NCBI GenBank assembly: GCA_965366365.1
Contig: CBDUEV010000039.1
Location: forward strand, 1 to 24,366
DNA from: CBDUEV01 sp965366365
GTDB taxonomy: Bacteria; Actinomycetota; Acidimicrobiia; Spongiisociales; JAENVV01
Length of the DNA: 24,366 bases
Direction of reading: 5' to 3'
A model generated the notes under the pieces. It searched no databases. It had not been told where the DNA came from and saw nothing but the letters and a program-made list of their open reading frames with translations. This document shows, piece after piece, positions 1 through 8,664 of this stretch. A program made the position numbers and the translations under genes. Each line of letters begins with the position of its first letter. Position 1 is the stretch's first letter.

Positions 1-593
1 ACATTGTTGACGACCGTCCGCATCTCGGTACCGTCCGACCCGACCAGACCATGCAGGTAGGGCGGCAACACCCGCGGGAGAGGATCGCGTCCTTCGATCA
101 CCTCCAGAAGAGCGGTCTCTACTCCAAACAGGTAGTCGTCGGGTCCTTCGACGAGACGAAGTTCGATTCCGTCCAGCATGCCGGCCGCTTCCATCTCGCT
201 CGCGGAGGTCGTGAGTCGGTCGATGTGGGGGATGAAGCGGGCCTTGATGCCGATGATGGCCGTCGTGGCGCCGATCGCCTTCGCGGCGATCGCCAATCCC
301 TCGAGCACTCGATAAGGGTCGTATTCGAGGACGGCCCGGTCCTTCATCGTGCCGGGCTCGCCTTCGGCCGCGTTGACCACCACGGCGGCCGGCCCCTTGC
401 CCTGGGCGGCTGTCTGCCATTTGAGGCCCGTCGGGAAGCCGGCTCCGCCCCTTCCGCGCAGGCCCGACTGCCTGACTCGATCGATGATCGCGCCCGGCTC
501 CATGGCGCGCGCTCGCTCCAAAGCGGCCCCTCCGCCCAAATCCAGATAGGCGGCGAGGTCCGGTACTGGCTGACGAGGCAAGACACGATTCAT
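1..593 (-). CDS. NuoF-like NADH-binding flavoprotein (Complex I 51 kDa family), 3' part cut by window edge
   Basis: The minus strand from 593 to the window edge reads as an open frame of 197 codons. It contains the family's NADH-binding glycine loop GRGGAGFPTGLKW (residues 47-59) and the FMN-binding motif NAAEGEPGTMKDR (74-86), followed by a GVETALLEVIEG segment matching the GEETALL region of NuoF and ending in a VVNN motif. Proteins of this family oxidise NADH and pass electrons through FMN to an iron-sulfur cluster; the cluster cysteines would lie beyond the window. The start at 593 is favoured because TAGGTT lies 7 bases upstream (601-606), giving a leaderless start; an in-frame ATG at 626 is the alternative. 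No other Complex I gene is visible here, so it may belong to a formate-dehydrogenase-like or stand-alone oxidoreductase instead of true Complex I. Confidence 0.85.
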   Translation of the reverse strand, partial: MNRVLPRQPVPDLAAYLDLGGGAALERARAMEPGAIIDRVRQSGLRGRGGAGFPTGLKWQTAAQGKGPAAVVVNAAEGEPGTMKDRAVLEYDPYRVLEGLAIAAKAIGATTAIIGIKARFIPHIDRLTTSASEMEAAGMLDGIELRLVEGPDDYLFGVETALLEVIEGRDPLPRVLPPYLHGLVGSDGTEMRTVVNN

Positions 594-600
594 GAACTCG

Positions 601-606
601 AACCTA
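601..606 (-). promoter_or_regulatory. -10 box of leaderless NuoF-like gene
   Basis: TAGGTT on the minus strand, 7 bases before the ATG at 593. The spacing puts the transcription start at or next to the start codon. Confidence 0.5.
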
Positions 607-747
607 GCGAACGGCTCTGCGCCCATCGATCTGAGGTTGCTTGCAGCCGACACAGCAGGGTGGGTCGGAGGCGGATATGGTGGACACGTAGCCTGACAGC
701 TGGGCGGACCGTCCCTGGAGGTTGGCCAAGCAAGGTGGTCACAGGAA

Positions 748-755
748 GGGAGGAG
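748..755 (+). promoter_or_regulatory. Strong ribosome binding site of prpE
   Basis: GGGAGGAG lies 6 bases before the GTG at 762 and decides the start of prpE against the much longer upstream open frame. TANNNT candidates for the promoter are TATGGT (676-681) and TAGCCT (689-694), neither with a convincing -35 box. Confidence 0.7.
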
Positions 756-761
756 CAGACC

Positions 762-2651
762 GTGGGGTATCGAGAGGTGTACGCCGCCGCGGCAGCTGAT
801 CCGAACGCCTTCTGGGCGGAGGCAGCGCGCGGCATCGATTGGGATGTGGAACCCACCATCGTGTTGGACGATTCCGCGCCGCCGTTCTATCGCTGGTTCT
901 CGGACGGCCGGATGAACACGGCGTGGAACGCCCTCGACCGCCACGTCGAAGGCGGACGAGGCGACCAACCCGCCCTCGTGTACGACAGTCCGATGACAGG
1001 GTCCACGCGATCCTTCACGTACAGTCAGCTGCGCAATGAGGTGGCGCGGTTCGCCGGTGTCCTCGCCGGCTTGGGAGTGGTGAAGGGTGACCGCGTCATC
1101 ATCTACATGCCAATGATTCCCGAGGCGGCCATCGCCATGCTCGCCTGTGCACGACTCGGTGCCGTCCATTCGGTGGTCTTCGGGGGTTTCGCCGCCAAAG
1201 AGCTCAGTACGCGCATCGACGACGCCAAACCCAAGGTCATCGTCTCTGCCTCATGCGGCCTCGAGCCGGGCAGGGTGGTCGACTACAAACCTCTCCTCGA
1301 CGGCGCCATCGACCTTTCTGCTCATGCGCCCGACCACTGCGTCATCGTGCAGCGGCCGCAGCTCGTCGCCGCTCTCCAGCCCGGTCGCGACATCTCTTGG
1401 GAAGAGGCGATGGACGGGGCCTCACCGGTGGGTTGCACCTCCCTCGGCGCCACCGATCCGCTCTATATCCTCTACACCTCTGGTACCACGGGGGTCCCCA
1501 AAGGGGTGGTGCGCGACAACGGCGGACACGCCGTGGCGCTGCATTGGAGCATGCGCAATCTCTACGGCGTGGAACCGGGCCAGGTGTACTGGGCGGCCTC
1601 CGACGTCGGTTGGGTGGTCGGGCACTCCTACATCGTGTACGGGCCGCTCCTGGCCGGATGCACCACCATCCTCTACGAAGGCAAACCGGTGGGCACACCC
1701 GACCCGGGCGCCTTCTGGCGGGTCATCGCCGACCATGGAGTCGAGGTGCTTTTCACGGCTCCCACCGCCTTCCGCGCCATCAAGCGCGACGATCCCGACG
1801 CCACTCATTTGGCGCGTTACGACACGAGCCACTTCAGGGCGCTCTTCCTGGCAGGGGAGCGGTGCGACCCGGACACACTGTCCTGGGCCCAGGACAAGCT
1901 GAAGGTTCCGGTGATCGATCACTGGTGGCAGACCGAGACGGGATGGCCGGTGGCCGCCAATCCCTACGGGATCGAGTTGCTGCCCGTCAAGCCCGGCTCG
2001 GCGGGGGTGCCCGTGCCCGGCTTCGACATTCGGATCCTCGATGATGAAGGCGCCGAGATGCGTCCCGGTGAGATCGGCTCTGTCGTCATCAAACTCCCAA
2101 TGCCTCCCGGAACCTTGCCGACCTTGTGGAACAACGACGCCGGATACGAGGTGTCCTACCTGAGCCGGTACGACGGCTACTACCTGACCGGTGACGCCGG
2201 GTTCAAGGACGCCGATGGTTATCTCTCCATCATGAGCCGGATCGACGACATCATCAACGTGGCCGGACACCGGCTCTCCACCGGCGCCATGGAGGAGGTG
2301 TTGGCGGATCATCCCGACGTTGCCGAGTGTGCGGTGATCGGAGTCGCCGACGCCCTCAAGGGGCAGCTCCCTGTGGGTTTCGTCGTCCTCAAGTCGGGGG
2401 CGGGGCGAGACCCGGTCGAGGTTGTCGCCGAGCTCGTGGCGAGCGTCCGAGAACGCATCGGCCCGGTGGCGGCCTTCAAACACGCTGCGGTGGTCGATCG
2501 GCTTCCCAAGACCAGGTCAGGCAAGATCTTGCGCGGGACGATGCGCAAGCTCGCGGACGGCGAGGAATTGCAGATGCCGGCCACGATCGACGACCCCGGC
2601 ATCCTCGACGAGGTGGAGGCAGCGCTGGGAAACCTCGGCTTCCCTCGTTGA
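762..2651 (+). CDS. prpE: Propionyl-CoA synthetase (acetyl-CoA synthetase family)
   Basis: This 629-residue acyl-CoA ligase activates propionate (or acetate) with ATP to an acyl-AMP and then forms the CoA thioester. The N-terminal region has the PrpE-type sequence (PPFYRWFSDGRMNTAWNALD, then GRGDQPALVYDSP). The P-loop-like AMP motif TSGTTGVPKG begins near residue 239. The C-terminal motif TRSGKILRG carries the catalytic lysine at K588, the site that lysine acetyltransferases modify in this family. The GTG at 762 is chosen because the strong ribosome site GGGAGGAG (748-755) precedes it and homology begins directly after it; the open frame extends upstream to 51 but that stretch is antisense to the NuoF-like gene. 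It is one of the few genes here with a clear Shine-Dalgarno leader. PrpE is preferred over Acs by length and motif style; substrate preference is inferred. Confidence 0.93.
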   Translation: MGYREVYAAAAADPNAFWAEAARGIDWDVEPTIVLDDSAPPFYRWFSDGRMNTAWNALDRHVEGGRGDQPALVYDSPMTGSTRSFTYSQLRNEVARFAGVLAGLGVVKGDRVIIYMPMIPEAAIAMLACARLGAVHSVVFGGFAAKELSTRIDDAKPKVIVSASCGLEPGRVVDYKPLLDGAIDLSAHAPDHCVIVQRPQLVAALQPGRDISWEEAMDGASPVGCTSLGATDPLYILYTSGTTGVPKGVVRDNGGHAVALHWSMRNLYGVEPGQVYWAASDVGWVVGHSYIVYGPLLAGCTTILYEGKPVGTPDPGAFWRVIADHGVEVLFTAPTAFRAIKRDDPDATHLARYDTSHFRALFLAGERCDPDTLSWAQDKLKVPVIDHWWQTETGWPVAANPYGIELLPVKPGSAGVPVPGFDIRILDDEGAEMRPGEIGSVVIKLPMPPGTLPTLWNNDAGYEVSYLSRYDGYYLTGDAGFKDADGYLSIMSRIDDIINVAGHRLSTGAMEEVLADHPDVAECAVIGVADALKGQLPVGFVVLKSGAGRDPVEVVAELVASVRERIGPVAAFKHAAVVDRLPKTRSGKILRGTMRKLADGEELQMPATIDDPGILDEVEAALGNLGFPR

Positions 2652-2669
2652 TCTCCCGTTCGACGCGGT

Positions 2670-2686
2670 CCGATGACGTCGATCGG
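2670..2686. terminator. Possible bidirectional terminator hairpin between convergent prpE and ppc
   Basis: An inverted repeat CCGAT/ATCGG with a 7-base loop (2670-2674 and 2682-2686) sits in the 46-bp gap between the two convergent stop codons and is followed on the plus strand by GGTTT. The stem is short and the T tract weak. Confidence 0.25.
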
Positions 2687-2697
2687 GTTTGCTACAC

Positions 2698-5451
2698 CTA
2701 GCCGGTGGTACCAAGACCGCTGGCGATGGCGTTCACCGTGACGAGAAGCTGCGGCAGCATCCGTTCGGACGCTTCCGGGTCGTCGACCTGTCGCGTCCGC
2801 CATTCCGAGACGAGCTCGATCTGGCGTCGGTGCAGCGGGCGAAGAGCAGGTTCTCTCTGCCGCAGCGTCCGAGCGATGTTGGGGCGTCTCTGGTGCAGCG
2901 GGCCGCCATAGATGTGCTCGAGAACGTCATTGGTGCGGGCGTGCTCCTGGCGGATTCGGTCGAGGAACCCGACCCGGACGGCGTCGTCGGTGACCATCTC
3001 CGCGTACCACCCCATGATCTCGGTGTCGGCGGTGGCGATGGCCGTGGCGGCGTTCGACAGGATGTAGTGGAGCGGCGGCCAGTCGAAGGCCTGGCCGACC
3101 AGTTCGATGAACCGGTCCTCGTCGTTGGCCCGTAGATCGGTGAGTGCACTTCCGAGTCCGTACCAGCCCGACAGCAGGTAGCGGGCCTGGCTCCATGAGA
3201 ACACCCACGGAATCGCTCGGAGGTCGGCAACACTGGGCTTGCCGGTGCGTCGCGCCGGTCGAGAGCCGATCCGGCTGTGCTCGATCACGTCGATCGGCGT
3301 CGCCTGTCTGAAGAACTCGATGAACCCGTCGGTGGCCAGCAGCCCGGCGTAGGTCGCCCTGCTCGCCGAGGCGAGTTCGTCCATCAGCGGCTCGAGGTGG
3401 AGCGTCGTGGAACGGGACGCCGGCGTTCCCATCAACGCACCGGCGGTTCCGGCCACGAGGAGTTCCAGGTTGTGCTCCGCCGTGATCCGGTTGGCGTACT
3501 TCTGGGAGATCGTCTCGCCCTGCTCGGTGAGGCGGAGGGTGCCCGTGAGGGATCCGGGGGGCAGAGCCCTGAGGAAGCGATGAGTCGGACCCGCACCACG
3601 GCTGATCGTGCCGCCCCGTCCGTGGAAGAACCCGACGTCGATGCCCGCTTCGGCACCGATCCGGGCCAGGGTCTCTTCGGCTCGATACAGGCCCCAGAGG
3701 CTGGCCAGGATGCCGCCGTCTTTGTTGCTGTCGCTGTAGCCAACCATGACCTGCTGGCTCGGCGGTCGCCCGTGGCCGGCCCGTGCTTGCAGCGTCTGCC
3801 GGGTGACCGGATGCTCGAGGAATGCCCGCAGGATGTCAGGACTTCGCTCCAGATCGTCGATCGTCTCGAAAAGCGGAACGACCGGCACCAGACACCGGAC
3901 GACGCCGTCCTCCCGCGTCAGGAGCCCTGCCTCCTTCGCCAGAAGGTAGACGACGAGCAGGTCCGACACGCTGCGGGTCATCGACACGATGAGACTGCCA
4001 ATGCCGGCAGTTCCGTTCGTCAGTATCTCGTCGACCAGCACCTTGTACGCGCTCAGGACGGCGTCGGCTTCGGGGCCGACCGAGGCGCCCGCCACGGCGA
4101 GCGGGCGTGGTGTGGCGAGTTCTCGCTCGAGCAGAGCCAGCCGCTCGGGCTCTTCCCATTCTGGAAAGTGCTCGCCACCCGACACCCCGGCGGCGACGAG
4201 GAGTTGGGCGACGGCGAGGTCGTGGAACCTGCTGTTCTGGCGTACGTCGAGGACGGCCAGATGAAACCCGAACGTCTCGGCCAGGCGGATCACCGGTCCT
4301 ACGTCGTGCCTGGCCAACCGGGCGGCGCCGGACTCGGCCAGCAGGCGCCACACCATTCGAAGATCTTCGACCAGCTCCGCAGAGTGTCGATATCCGCTAC
4401 CCGGCTCGGCCGGTTCGGGGTCCGCGGCGCCTCCGGGGAGACGGGCGCGTATGAGGTTGATCGCCTGGCGCCACGGCTCGTCGGGATTCCGCGCCACGGC
4501 GTTCGCGCCGGCAGCACCGAGGGCGGAAGCCTGGGCATAGATCCAGTCGGTCAGTTCATCGGGTGGTGGATCGATCAAGGCTGACAGGCTGAGGTGGACG
4601 GCGAGTCCGCGGAGCTCGCCGTCGAGCAGCGCAATCGCTCGCTCGCGCAGGGAGCGCAGTGAGCGTTCGGTGACACCCGACGTGACGAGGGGATGACCGT
4701 CCCGGTCGCCTCCCACCCACGTGCCGAAGCGGAGCCGGGGCAGCTCGACGCTATCCAACAAGCCCGGGTCGAATCCTGCCGCAACCCACGCGGTTCGGAG
4801 CCGGCCGTCGAGCCGAGGCACGACCTGCGGGAAGACGCGAGTCAGATAGTGGGCGACGTTGCGGAACTCGTCGGCGACCTCAGGCCGCTCGAGGAAGATC
4901 TCACCCGTTCTCCACAATCGTTCCAGCATTGCCCGGAGATCTACGTCGATCTCGAATTGCTCCTGCGGTGTCCACATCTGATTCTCACGTGACACGAGCA
5001 GCAGGTAGAGCTCACGATGCTGCTCCAGAACCGTCGCGCGCTTGGCCTCGGTGGGGTGGGCGGTGAGCACCGGCTCGACGGCGATCCTGCCCAATTGCGA
5101 GGCAATGGTGGTGGGGGTGTGGCCGGCCTCCCGGAGGTCCGAGAGGATCCGTCCCCAGGAGCCGGAGATCGCCGCTGGGCCGTCGGCCGACTCGCGACTC
5201 CTACGGTATTGGGCGGCGGCGTTCTCCTCGGAGAGGGTCGCCAGCCGGAAAGCGATCGAGATCGCCTGAGTGAGTCGGTCCTGATCGGCCGGCTCGGTCG
5301 CCGAGTCGTAGCGGTCCCCCCAGGGCAGGGCTGCAGCGATCTCGGCATCTCCGAGTTCCACCAACACATCTCGAAAGGCGTCGAGCAGGTAGTGGAAGTC
5401 GCGCGCGACCTTCTGATCGTCCAGGTTGAGCGGAGCAGGGATCTCAGGCAT
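2698..5451 (-). CDS. ppc: Phosphoenolpyruvate carboxylase, variant allosteric site
   Basis: This 917-residue enzyme carboxylates phosphoenolpyruvate with bicarbonate to oxaloacetate, refilling the TCA cycle. Family signatures are all present: VLTAHPTEAKR with the catalytic histidine near residue 132, GYSDSNKDGG near 570, FHGRGGTISRGAGP near 608, and LRAIPWVFSWSQ further on. The C terminus ends GLGTTG where E. coli ends in RNTG. Two residues that bind the inhibitor aspartate in E. coli look substituted: the lysine of the AKAD motif (K773) is Thr (codon 3031-3033) and N881 is Thr (codon 2707-2709); R587 and R832 equivalents seem kept. The glycine-rich loop also differs from the usual GRGGxxGRGG. 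The ATG at 5451 is chosen over a TTG at 5457 because TAGAGT lies exactly 6 bases before it. Confidence 0.96.
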   Translation of the reverse strand: MPEIPAPLNLDDQKVARDFHYLLDAFRDVLVELGDAEIAAALPWGDRYDSATEPADQDRLTQAISIAFRLATLSEENAAAQYRRSRESADGPAAISGSWGRILSDLREAGHTPTTIASQLGRIAVEPVLTAHPTEAKRATVLEQHRELYLLLVSRENQMWTPQEQFEIDVDLRAMLERLWRTGEIFLERPEVADEFRNVAHYLTRVFPQVVPRLDGRLRTAWVAAGFDPGLLDSVELPRLRFGTWVGGDRDGHPLVTSGVTERSLRSLRERAIALLDGELRGLAVHLSLSALIDPPPDELTDWIYAQASALGAAGANAVARNPDEPWRQAINLIRARLPGGAADPEPAEPGSGYRHSAELVEDLRMVWRLLAESGAARLARHDVGPVIRLAETFGFHLAVLDVRQNSRFHDLAVAQLLVAAGVSGGEHFPEWEEPERLALLERELATPRPLAVAGASVGPEADAVLSAYKVLVDEILTNGTAGIGSLIVSMTRSVSDLLVVYLLAKEAGLLTREDGVVRCLVPVVPLFETIDDLERSPDILRAFLEHPVTRQTLQARAGHGRPPSQQVMVGYSDSNKDGGILASLWGLYRAEETLARIGAEAGIDVGFFHGRGGTISRGAGPTHRFLRALPPGSLTGTLRLTEQGETISQKYANRITAEHNLELLVAGTAGALMGTPASRSTTLHLEPLMDELASASRATYAGLLATDGFIEFFRQATPIDVIEHSRIGSRPARRTGKPSVADLRAIPWVFSWSQARYLLSGWYGLGSALTDLRANDEDRFIELVGQAFDWPPLHYILSNAATAIATADTEIMGWYAEMVTDDAVRVGFLDRIRQEHARTNDVLEHIYGGPLHQRRPNIARTLRQREPALRPLHRRQIELVSEWRTRQVDDPEASERMLPQLLVTVNAIASGLGTTG

Positions 5452-5457
5452 CGCCAA

Positions 5458-5463
5458 ACTCTA
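5458..5463 (-). promoter_or_regulatory. -10 box of leaderless ppc
   Basis: TAGAGT on the minus strand, 6 bases before the ATG at 5451. This spacing argues against the upstream TTG, which would fall inside the box region. Confidence 0.55.
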
Positions 5464-5556
5464 ATCGGACCGGGTACGGCCACCTCGTTGACATCGAGCG
5501 ACACTGGGCCGCCGCCACTCAGCTGCCTGATCAACGGGTACCCGCGCTCATCCCGG

Positions 5557-5562
5557 TATCCT
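5557..5562 (+). promoter_or_regulatory. -10 box of leaderless rnhB
   Basis: TATCCT, 7 bases before the GTG at 5570; no Shine-Dalgarno sequence is present. Confidence 0.5.
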
Positions 5563-5569
5563 GCGGCAC

Positions 5570-6274
5570 GTGACAACGACCGTCCCCAAGCTCCGTAAAG
5601 CGCTGCAGTCGCGTTCGCCGGGACTCTCGGTTGAGCGTCGTCATTGGGCGGAGGGTCGGCGGATCGTCGTCGGGATCGACGAGGTTGGGCGCGGCGCCTG
5701 GGCCGGTCCGCTCACGGTCGGGGTAGCCGTCGTCCCCAAGGATCGGCGCGTGTACAAGATTCGCGACTCGAAAATGCTCACCGAGCCGGAACGCGAAGCC
5801 CTGTTTCAACGGGTGGCCGACTGGTGCGAAATGTGGGCGGTGGGCCACGCCTCACCCGAGGAATGCGACCGCCTGGGGATGTCCGACGCGCAGCGTCTAG
5901 CGACTCGGCGGGCGCTCGAGCGCCTCGACGTCGCACCTGATGCCGTGCTGGTAGACGGGAACTGGGACTTCGTCGGGCACCGCACCACTGAGAAGTTGAT
6001 TCGCGGTGACGCGACCTCCCTCTCGATCGCGGCCGCTTCGATTCTCGCCAAAGTGACCCGAGATCGGATATTGCGCGACGAGGCACAACACTACGTGGGG
6101 TTCAACCTCGCCCACAACAAGGGCTATCCCTGTCCCAGGCACAAAGCTGCGCTGGCCGCCTGGGGGCCCACCGTCATTCACCGCCGGAGCTGGGTGTTCA
6201 TGGATCACCTCCCGTGGAACGGTGTCGCCAGGTATGAGCGGCCCGACCCCCAGGGTTCCCTGTTCGAGACGTGA
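5570..6274 (+). CDS. rnhB: Ribonuclease HII
   Basis: This 234-residue enzyme cleaves the RNA strand of RNA/DNA hybrids and nicks at single ribonucleotides in DNA. The active-site acidic residues are visible: GIDEVGRG (D37, E38), VDGNW (D129) and the RGD segment (D147), followed by the SIAAASILAKVTRD block and the C-terminal HNKGYP and HRRSW motifs typical of the family. An N-terminal extension of about 30 residues precedes the first catalytic Asp, longer than in E. coli. It starts with GTG and is probably leaderless. Its stop overlaps the next gene's start (GTGA), so the two are likely translated from one mRNA. Confidence 0.95.
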   Translation: MTTTVPKLRKALQSRSPGLSVERRHWAEGRRIVVGIDEVGRGAWAGPLTVGVAVVPKDRRVYKIRDSKMLTEPEREALFQRVADWCEMWAVGHASPEECDRLGMSDAQRLATRRALERLDVAPDAVLVDGNWDFVGHRTTEKLIRGDATSLSIAAASILAKVTRDRILRDEAQHYVGFNLAHNKGYPCPRHKAALAAWGPTVIHRRSWVFMDHLPWNGVARYERPDPQGSLFET

Positions 6275-6804
6275 GCGCCGCCGGCCGCCTCCTCGTGGCA
6301 ACTCCCCAGCTGGAAGTGGGGTTCTTTCGGCGCTCCGTCATCCTGATCTGTGATCACGACGCGGAAGGAGCCATCGGCGTGATGCTCAATCGGTCGAGCG
6401 GCGAACCGGTCGAGGACCATCTTCCTCTCTGGAGCGCGTCGGCCGCCCGACCCGCCGACGTCTTCATCGGTGGCCCCGTTCAGCCCGAGGTGGCGGTGGC
6501 GCTGGCTGTGGGGCCGGCATCGTTCACCATCGAGGTTCCGGGGTTTGGTGGGCAAGTCGGTCTCGTGGATGTGGCGGGAGACGTTCCGCTCGGCGCCGCG
6601 CTACGCATCTTCAGTGGATACGCGGGTTGGTCGCCTGGCCAGCTCGAGGCCGAACTCTCAGAAGGAGCATGGTGGACCCTGGAGGGCGAAGTAGCCGATC
6701 TCCTCAGCGATACTCCGTCGGAACTCTGGCGGACCGTGGTGCGGAGACAGACGAATCAGGTGGCATTGTTTGCGGGGTTCCCGGATCATCCCCGTCTCAA
6801 CTGA
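6271..6804 (+). CDS. YqgE/AlgH family protein (DUF179)
   Basis: This 177-residue protein matches the YqgE/AlgH family: the N-terminal block LLVATPQLEVGFFRRSVIL, then HDAEGAIGVMLNR, FIGGPVQ near the middle, and a FSGYAGWSPGQLEAEL block before the C terminus. The molecular function of this family is not settled; AlgH was linked to alginate regulation in Pseudomonas, but the gene is widespread in bacteria without alginate. The GTG start overlaps the rnhB stop by 4 bases, implying translational coupling. Confidence 0.9.
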   Translation: MSAAGRLLVATPQLEVGFFRRSVILICDHDAEGAIGVMLNRSSGEPVEDHLPLWSASAARPADVFIGGPVQPEVAVALAVGPASFTIEVPGFGGQVGLVDVAGDVPLGAALRIFSGYAGWSPGQLEAELSEGAWWTLEGEVADLLSDTPSELWRTVVRRQTNQVALFAGFPDHPRLN

Positions 6805-6842
6805 CGTCGCCGCTGCTCCGAGAGCCGTGCTCGTCCGGTCGG

Positions 6843-6848
6843 TAGAGT
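6843..6848 (+). promoter_or_regulatory. -10 box of a leadered crotonase-family gene
   Basis: TAGAGT lies 28 bases before the ATG at 6877, with a GACGGGAGC ribosome site (6862-6870) between. Unlike most genes in this window, this one appears to have a short 5' leader. Confidence 0.4.
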
Positions 6849-6876
6849 CGGAACCGATCTCGACGGGAGCAACGGC

Positions 6877-7650
6877 ATGAACCTGCAGCACATCAGCGTC
6901 GCCGAAGGGGACGGCGTCGTTCGTATCCAGATGATCCGACCCGAGCGCCGCAACGCGCTCTCGGAGACCCACCTCAGTGAACTGCTTTGGGCGCTCGGGG
7001 AGGCCGGCCAATCAAAGGCGAGAGGTGTGATCCTGTCGGCGCTCGGACCGGTCTTCTCGGCCGGCCATGACTTCTCCGACATGGCGGGCCGATCGCTGGT
7101 CGAGATGCGTCAGGTTCTCGGGGTATGTGCCGAGGTGATGATGGCCATCCGCGCCATCCCTCAGGTGGTGATCGCCCAGGTGGAAGGCTTGGCGACGGCG
7201 GCTGGGTGCCAGCTCGTCGCCAGTGCCGACCTGGCGGTGTGTGGCGAGTCGTCTCGCTTTCAGGTGCCCGGTGGGCGGGGTGGCTGGTTCTGTACCACCC
7301 CCGGCGTGGCGCTAGGTCGAGCCGTCGGACGGAAGCACGCCCTCGAGATGCTCCTCACCGGCGATCCCATCGACGCCCAGACGGCACTGGCGTGGGGTTT
7401 GGTGAATCGGGTCGTGCCGGACGCCGAGGTGGCGGCGGCCACCGAGGAGTTGCTCGGTAGGGCAACGCGCGGCTCCGCCCTGTCGAAGGGCATCGGTAAG
7501 CAGGCCTTCTACCAGCAGATGGACCTCGATCTTCCCGCCGCCTACGCCTACGCCACGGAGGTGATGGCCGCCTCTTCGCAAACCGCCGACGGGCAGGAGA
7601 ACATGGCGGCCTTCATGGAGAAACGCAAGCCGGTCTTCACCGAGCGGTGA
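6877..7650 (+). CDS. Crotonase-fold protein (ECHDC3-like enoyl-CoA hydratase/isomerase family)
   Basis: This 257-residue protein has the crotonase oxyanion-hole motifs FSAGHDF (near residue 65) and GLATAAGCQLVASADLAV (near 107), followed by a FQVPGGRGGWFCTTPGVAL segment and the LLTGDPIDAQTALAWGLV block. The segment where classical enoyl-CoA hydratases have PEITLG with a catalytic Glu here reads PGGRGG, and the second Glu position also appears non-acidic. The pattern resembles the ECHDC3 subgroup, whose reaction is poorly defined. It may act on an acyl-CoA thioester without being a true hydratase. A Shine-Dalgarno site precedes the ATG. It converges with the downstream PLP enzyme, with only 9 bases between the stops. 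Confidence 0.9.
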   Translation: MNLQHISVAEGDGVVRIQMIRPERRNALSETHLSELLWALGEAGQSKARGVILSALGPVFSAGHDFSDMAGRSLVEMRQVLGVCAEVMMAIRAIPQVVIAQVEGLATAAGCQLVASADLAVCGESSRFQVPGGRGGWFCTTPGVALGRAVGRKHALEMLLTGDPIDAQTALAWGLVNRVVPDAEVAAATEELLGRATRGSALSKGIGKQAFYQQMDLDLPAAYAYATEVMAASSQTADGQENMAAFMEKRKPVFTER

Positions 7651-7659
7651 CTCCGGGCG

Positions 7660-8529
7660 TCAGATTCCCGGTGTCCAGGGAGGTCCGCTCAGGTACTTCC
7701 ATCCGGCATCGGGAAGCAGCGCCACCCCCGACCCGCCTTTGGCCTCGAGAATCTCGACGGCAGCATGCAGCACCGCCCCGCTCGACGTCCCCACGAAATG
7801 ACCTTCCGTTGCCATGACTCGGGAGACGGCAGCCTCTGCCACAGGTCTGGAGACCACTGTCCTGTCGGTGACCAGCGACAAGTCGGCCACGGGCGGCTGG
7901 AATGGATCCTCCTGACTCCGCATCCCACCGATCGGAGTGTCGAGATCCTCCTCCACGGAATGGATGGCGATCGATGGCCACACCCGGTGCAACCCGCGGC
8001 TGTTACCCGTCAGTGTTCCCCCCGTGCCATAGGCGGCGAACAGGTGATCGGGTGGTGTTTCGCGCGGCCAGTCACGAATGATCTCGAGCGACGTTCCGAA
8101 GTAGTGAGAGTAGGGATTCCAGCGATTGCCGTACTGGTAGCACATGTGCCCCTCGCCGTTGGCCACCAGTTGGCGGGCGTGGGCGATCGCGTCGTTGGGG
8201 CCGCCGTCCACCTCGATGAGTTCCGCCCCGTACGCCCTGAGAAGCTGTTTTCGTTCGGCGGTCGATGAAGCCGGGAGGCAGATCACCATGGGGTAGCCGT
8301 AGACGAGAGCCAGGCGCGCCAGGCCGATTCCGGTGTTCCCCGAGGTGGCCTCGATGAAGGGCATTCCCGGCTTCACGTAGCCGTTCTCGAGTGCATTGTG
8401 GAACATGAACCAAGCTGCCCGGTCCTTGATCGAGCCCGTTGGATTGAACCACTCGAGCTTGGCGAACAGTTGGGTGCCCGACGGAGCGAGATGGCGAAGT
8501 TCGACGAGAGGCGTGTTTCCGGGTTTCAC
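7660..8529 (-). CDS. Cysteine synthase / cystathionine beta-synthase family PLP enzyme
   Basis: This fold-type II PLP enzyme of 289 residues is related to O-acetylserine sulfhydrylase. Visible motifs are NTPLVEL at the N terminus, NPTGSIKDRAA with the PLP-binding lysine, EATSGNTGIGLA, the phosphate-binding loop GTGGTLTG, and GTSSGA near the C terminus. The GTG at 8529 is preferred because homology begins directly after it, GGAAAG precedes it, and TACCTT (8555-8560) could be its -10 box; the frame stays open to a GTG at 8640. The exact reaction (cysteine synthesis, beta-replacement with another nucleophile, or cystathionine formation) cannot be decided from sequence. It has no operon partner. 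Confidence 0.88.
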   Translation of the reverse strand: MKPGNTPLVELRHLAPSGTQLFAKLEWFNPTGSIKDRAAWFMFHNALENGYVKPGMPFIEATSGNTGIGLARLALVYGYPMVICLPASSTAERKQLLRAYGAELIEVDGGPNDAIAHARQLVANGEGHMCYQYGNRWNPYSHYFGTSLEIIRDWPRETPPDHLFAAYGTGGTLTGNSRGLHRVWPSIAIHSVEEDLDTPIGGMRSQEDPFQPPVADLSLVTDRTVVSRPVAEAAVSRVMATEGHFVGTSSGAVLHAAVEILEAKGGSGVALLPDAGWKYLSGPPWTPGI

Positions 8530-8664
8530 GTGACTTTCCGATGAGTGCGCCTTCAAGGTAGTCGGACTTGAGACGCGAGCGAATACGGCTGAGCGCACGC
8601 CAAAACGGGGGGAGGGGATCCGTGGTGGCGCTCTCGACACTGGCGGGCCGACGGCTGCCGACGC

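Noticed and set aside
51..761. N-terminal extension of the prpE open frame
   Set aside because: This stretch is antisense to the NuoF-like gene and carries no acyl-CoA synthetase homology; the GTG at 762 has a strong ribosome site.
3277..4584. 435-residue open frame antisense to ppc
   Set aside because: The ppc reading has all family motifs in the opposite strand; this frame is compositional.
5455..5457. TTG start two codons upstream for ppc
   Set aside because: The ATG at 5451 lies exactly 6 bases after the TAGAGT box; the TTG would be upstream of the expected transcript start.
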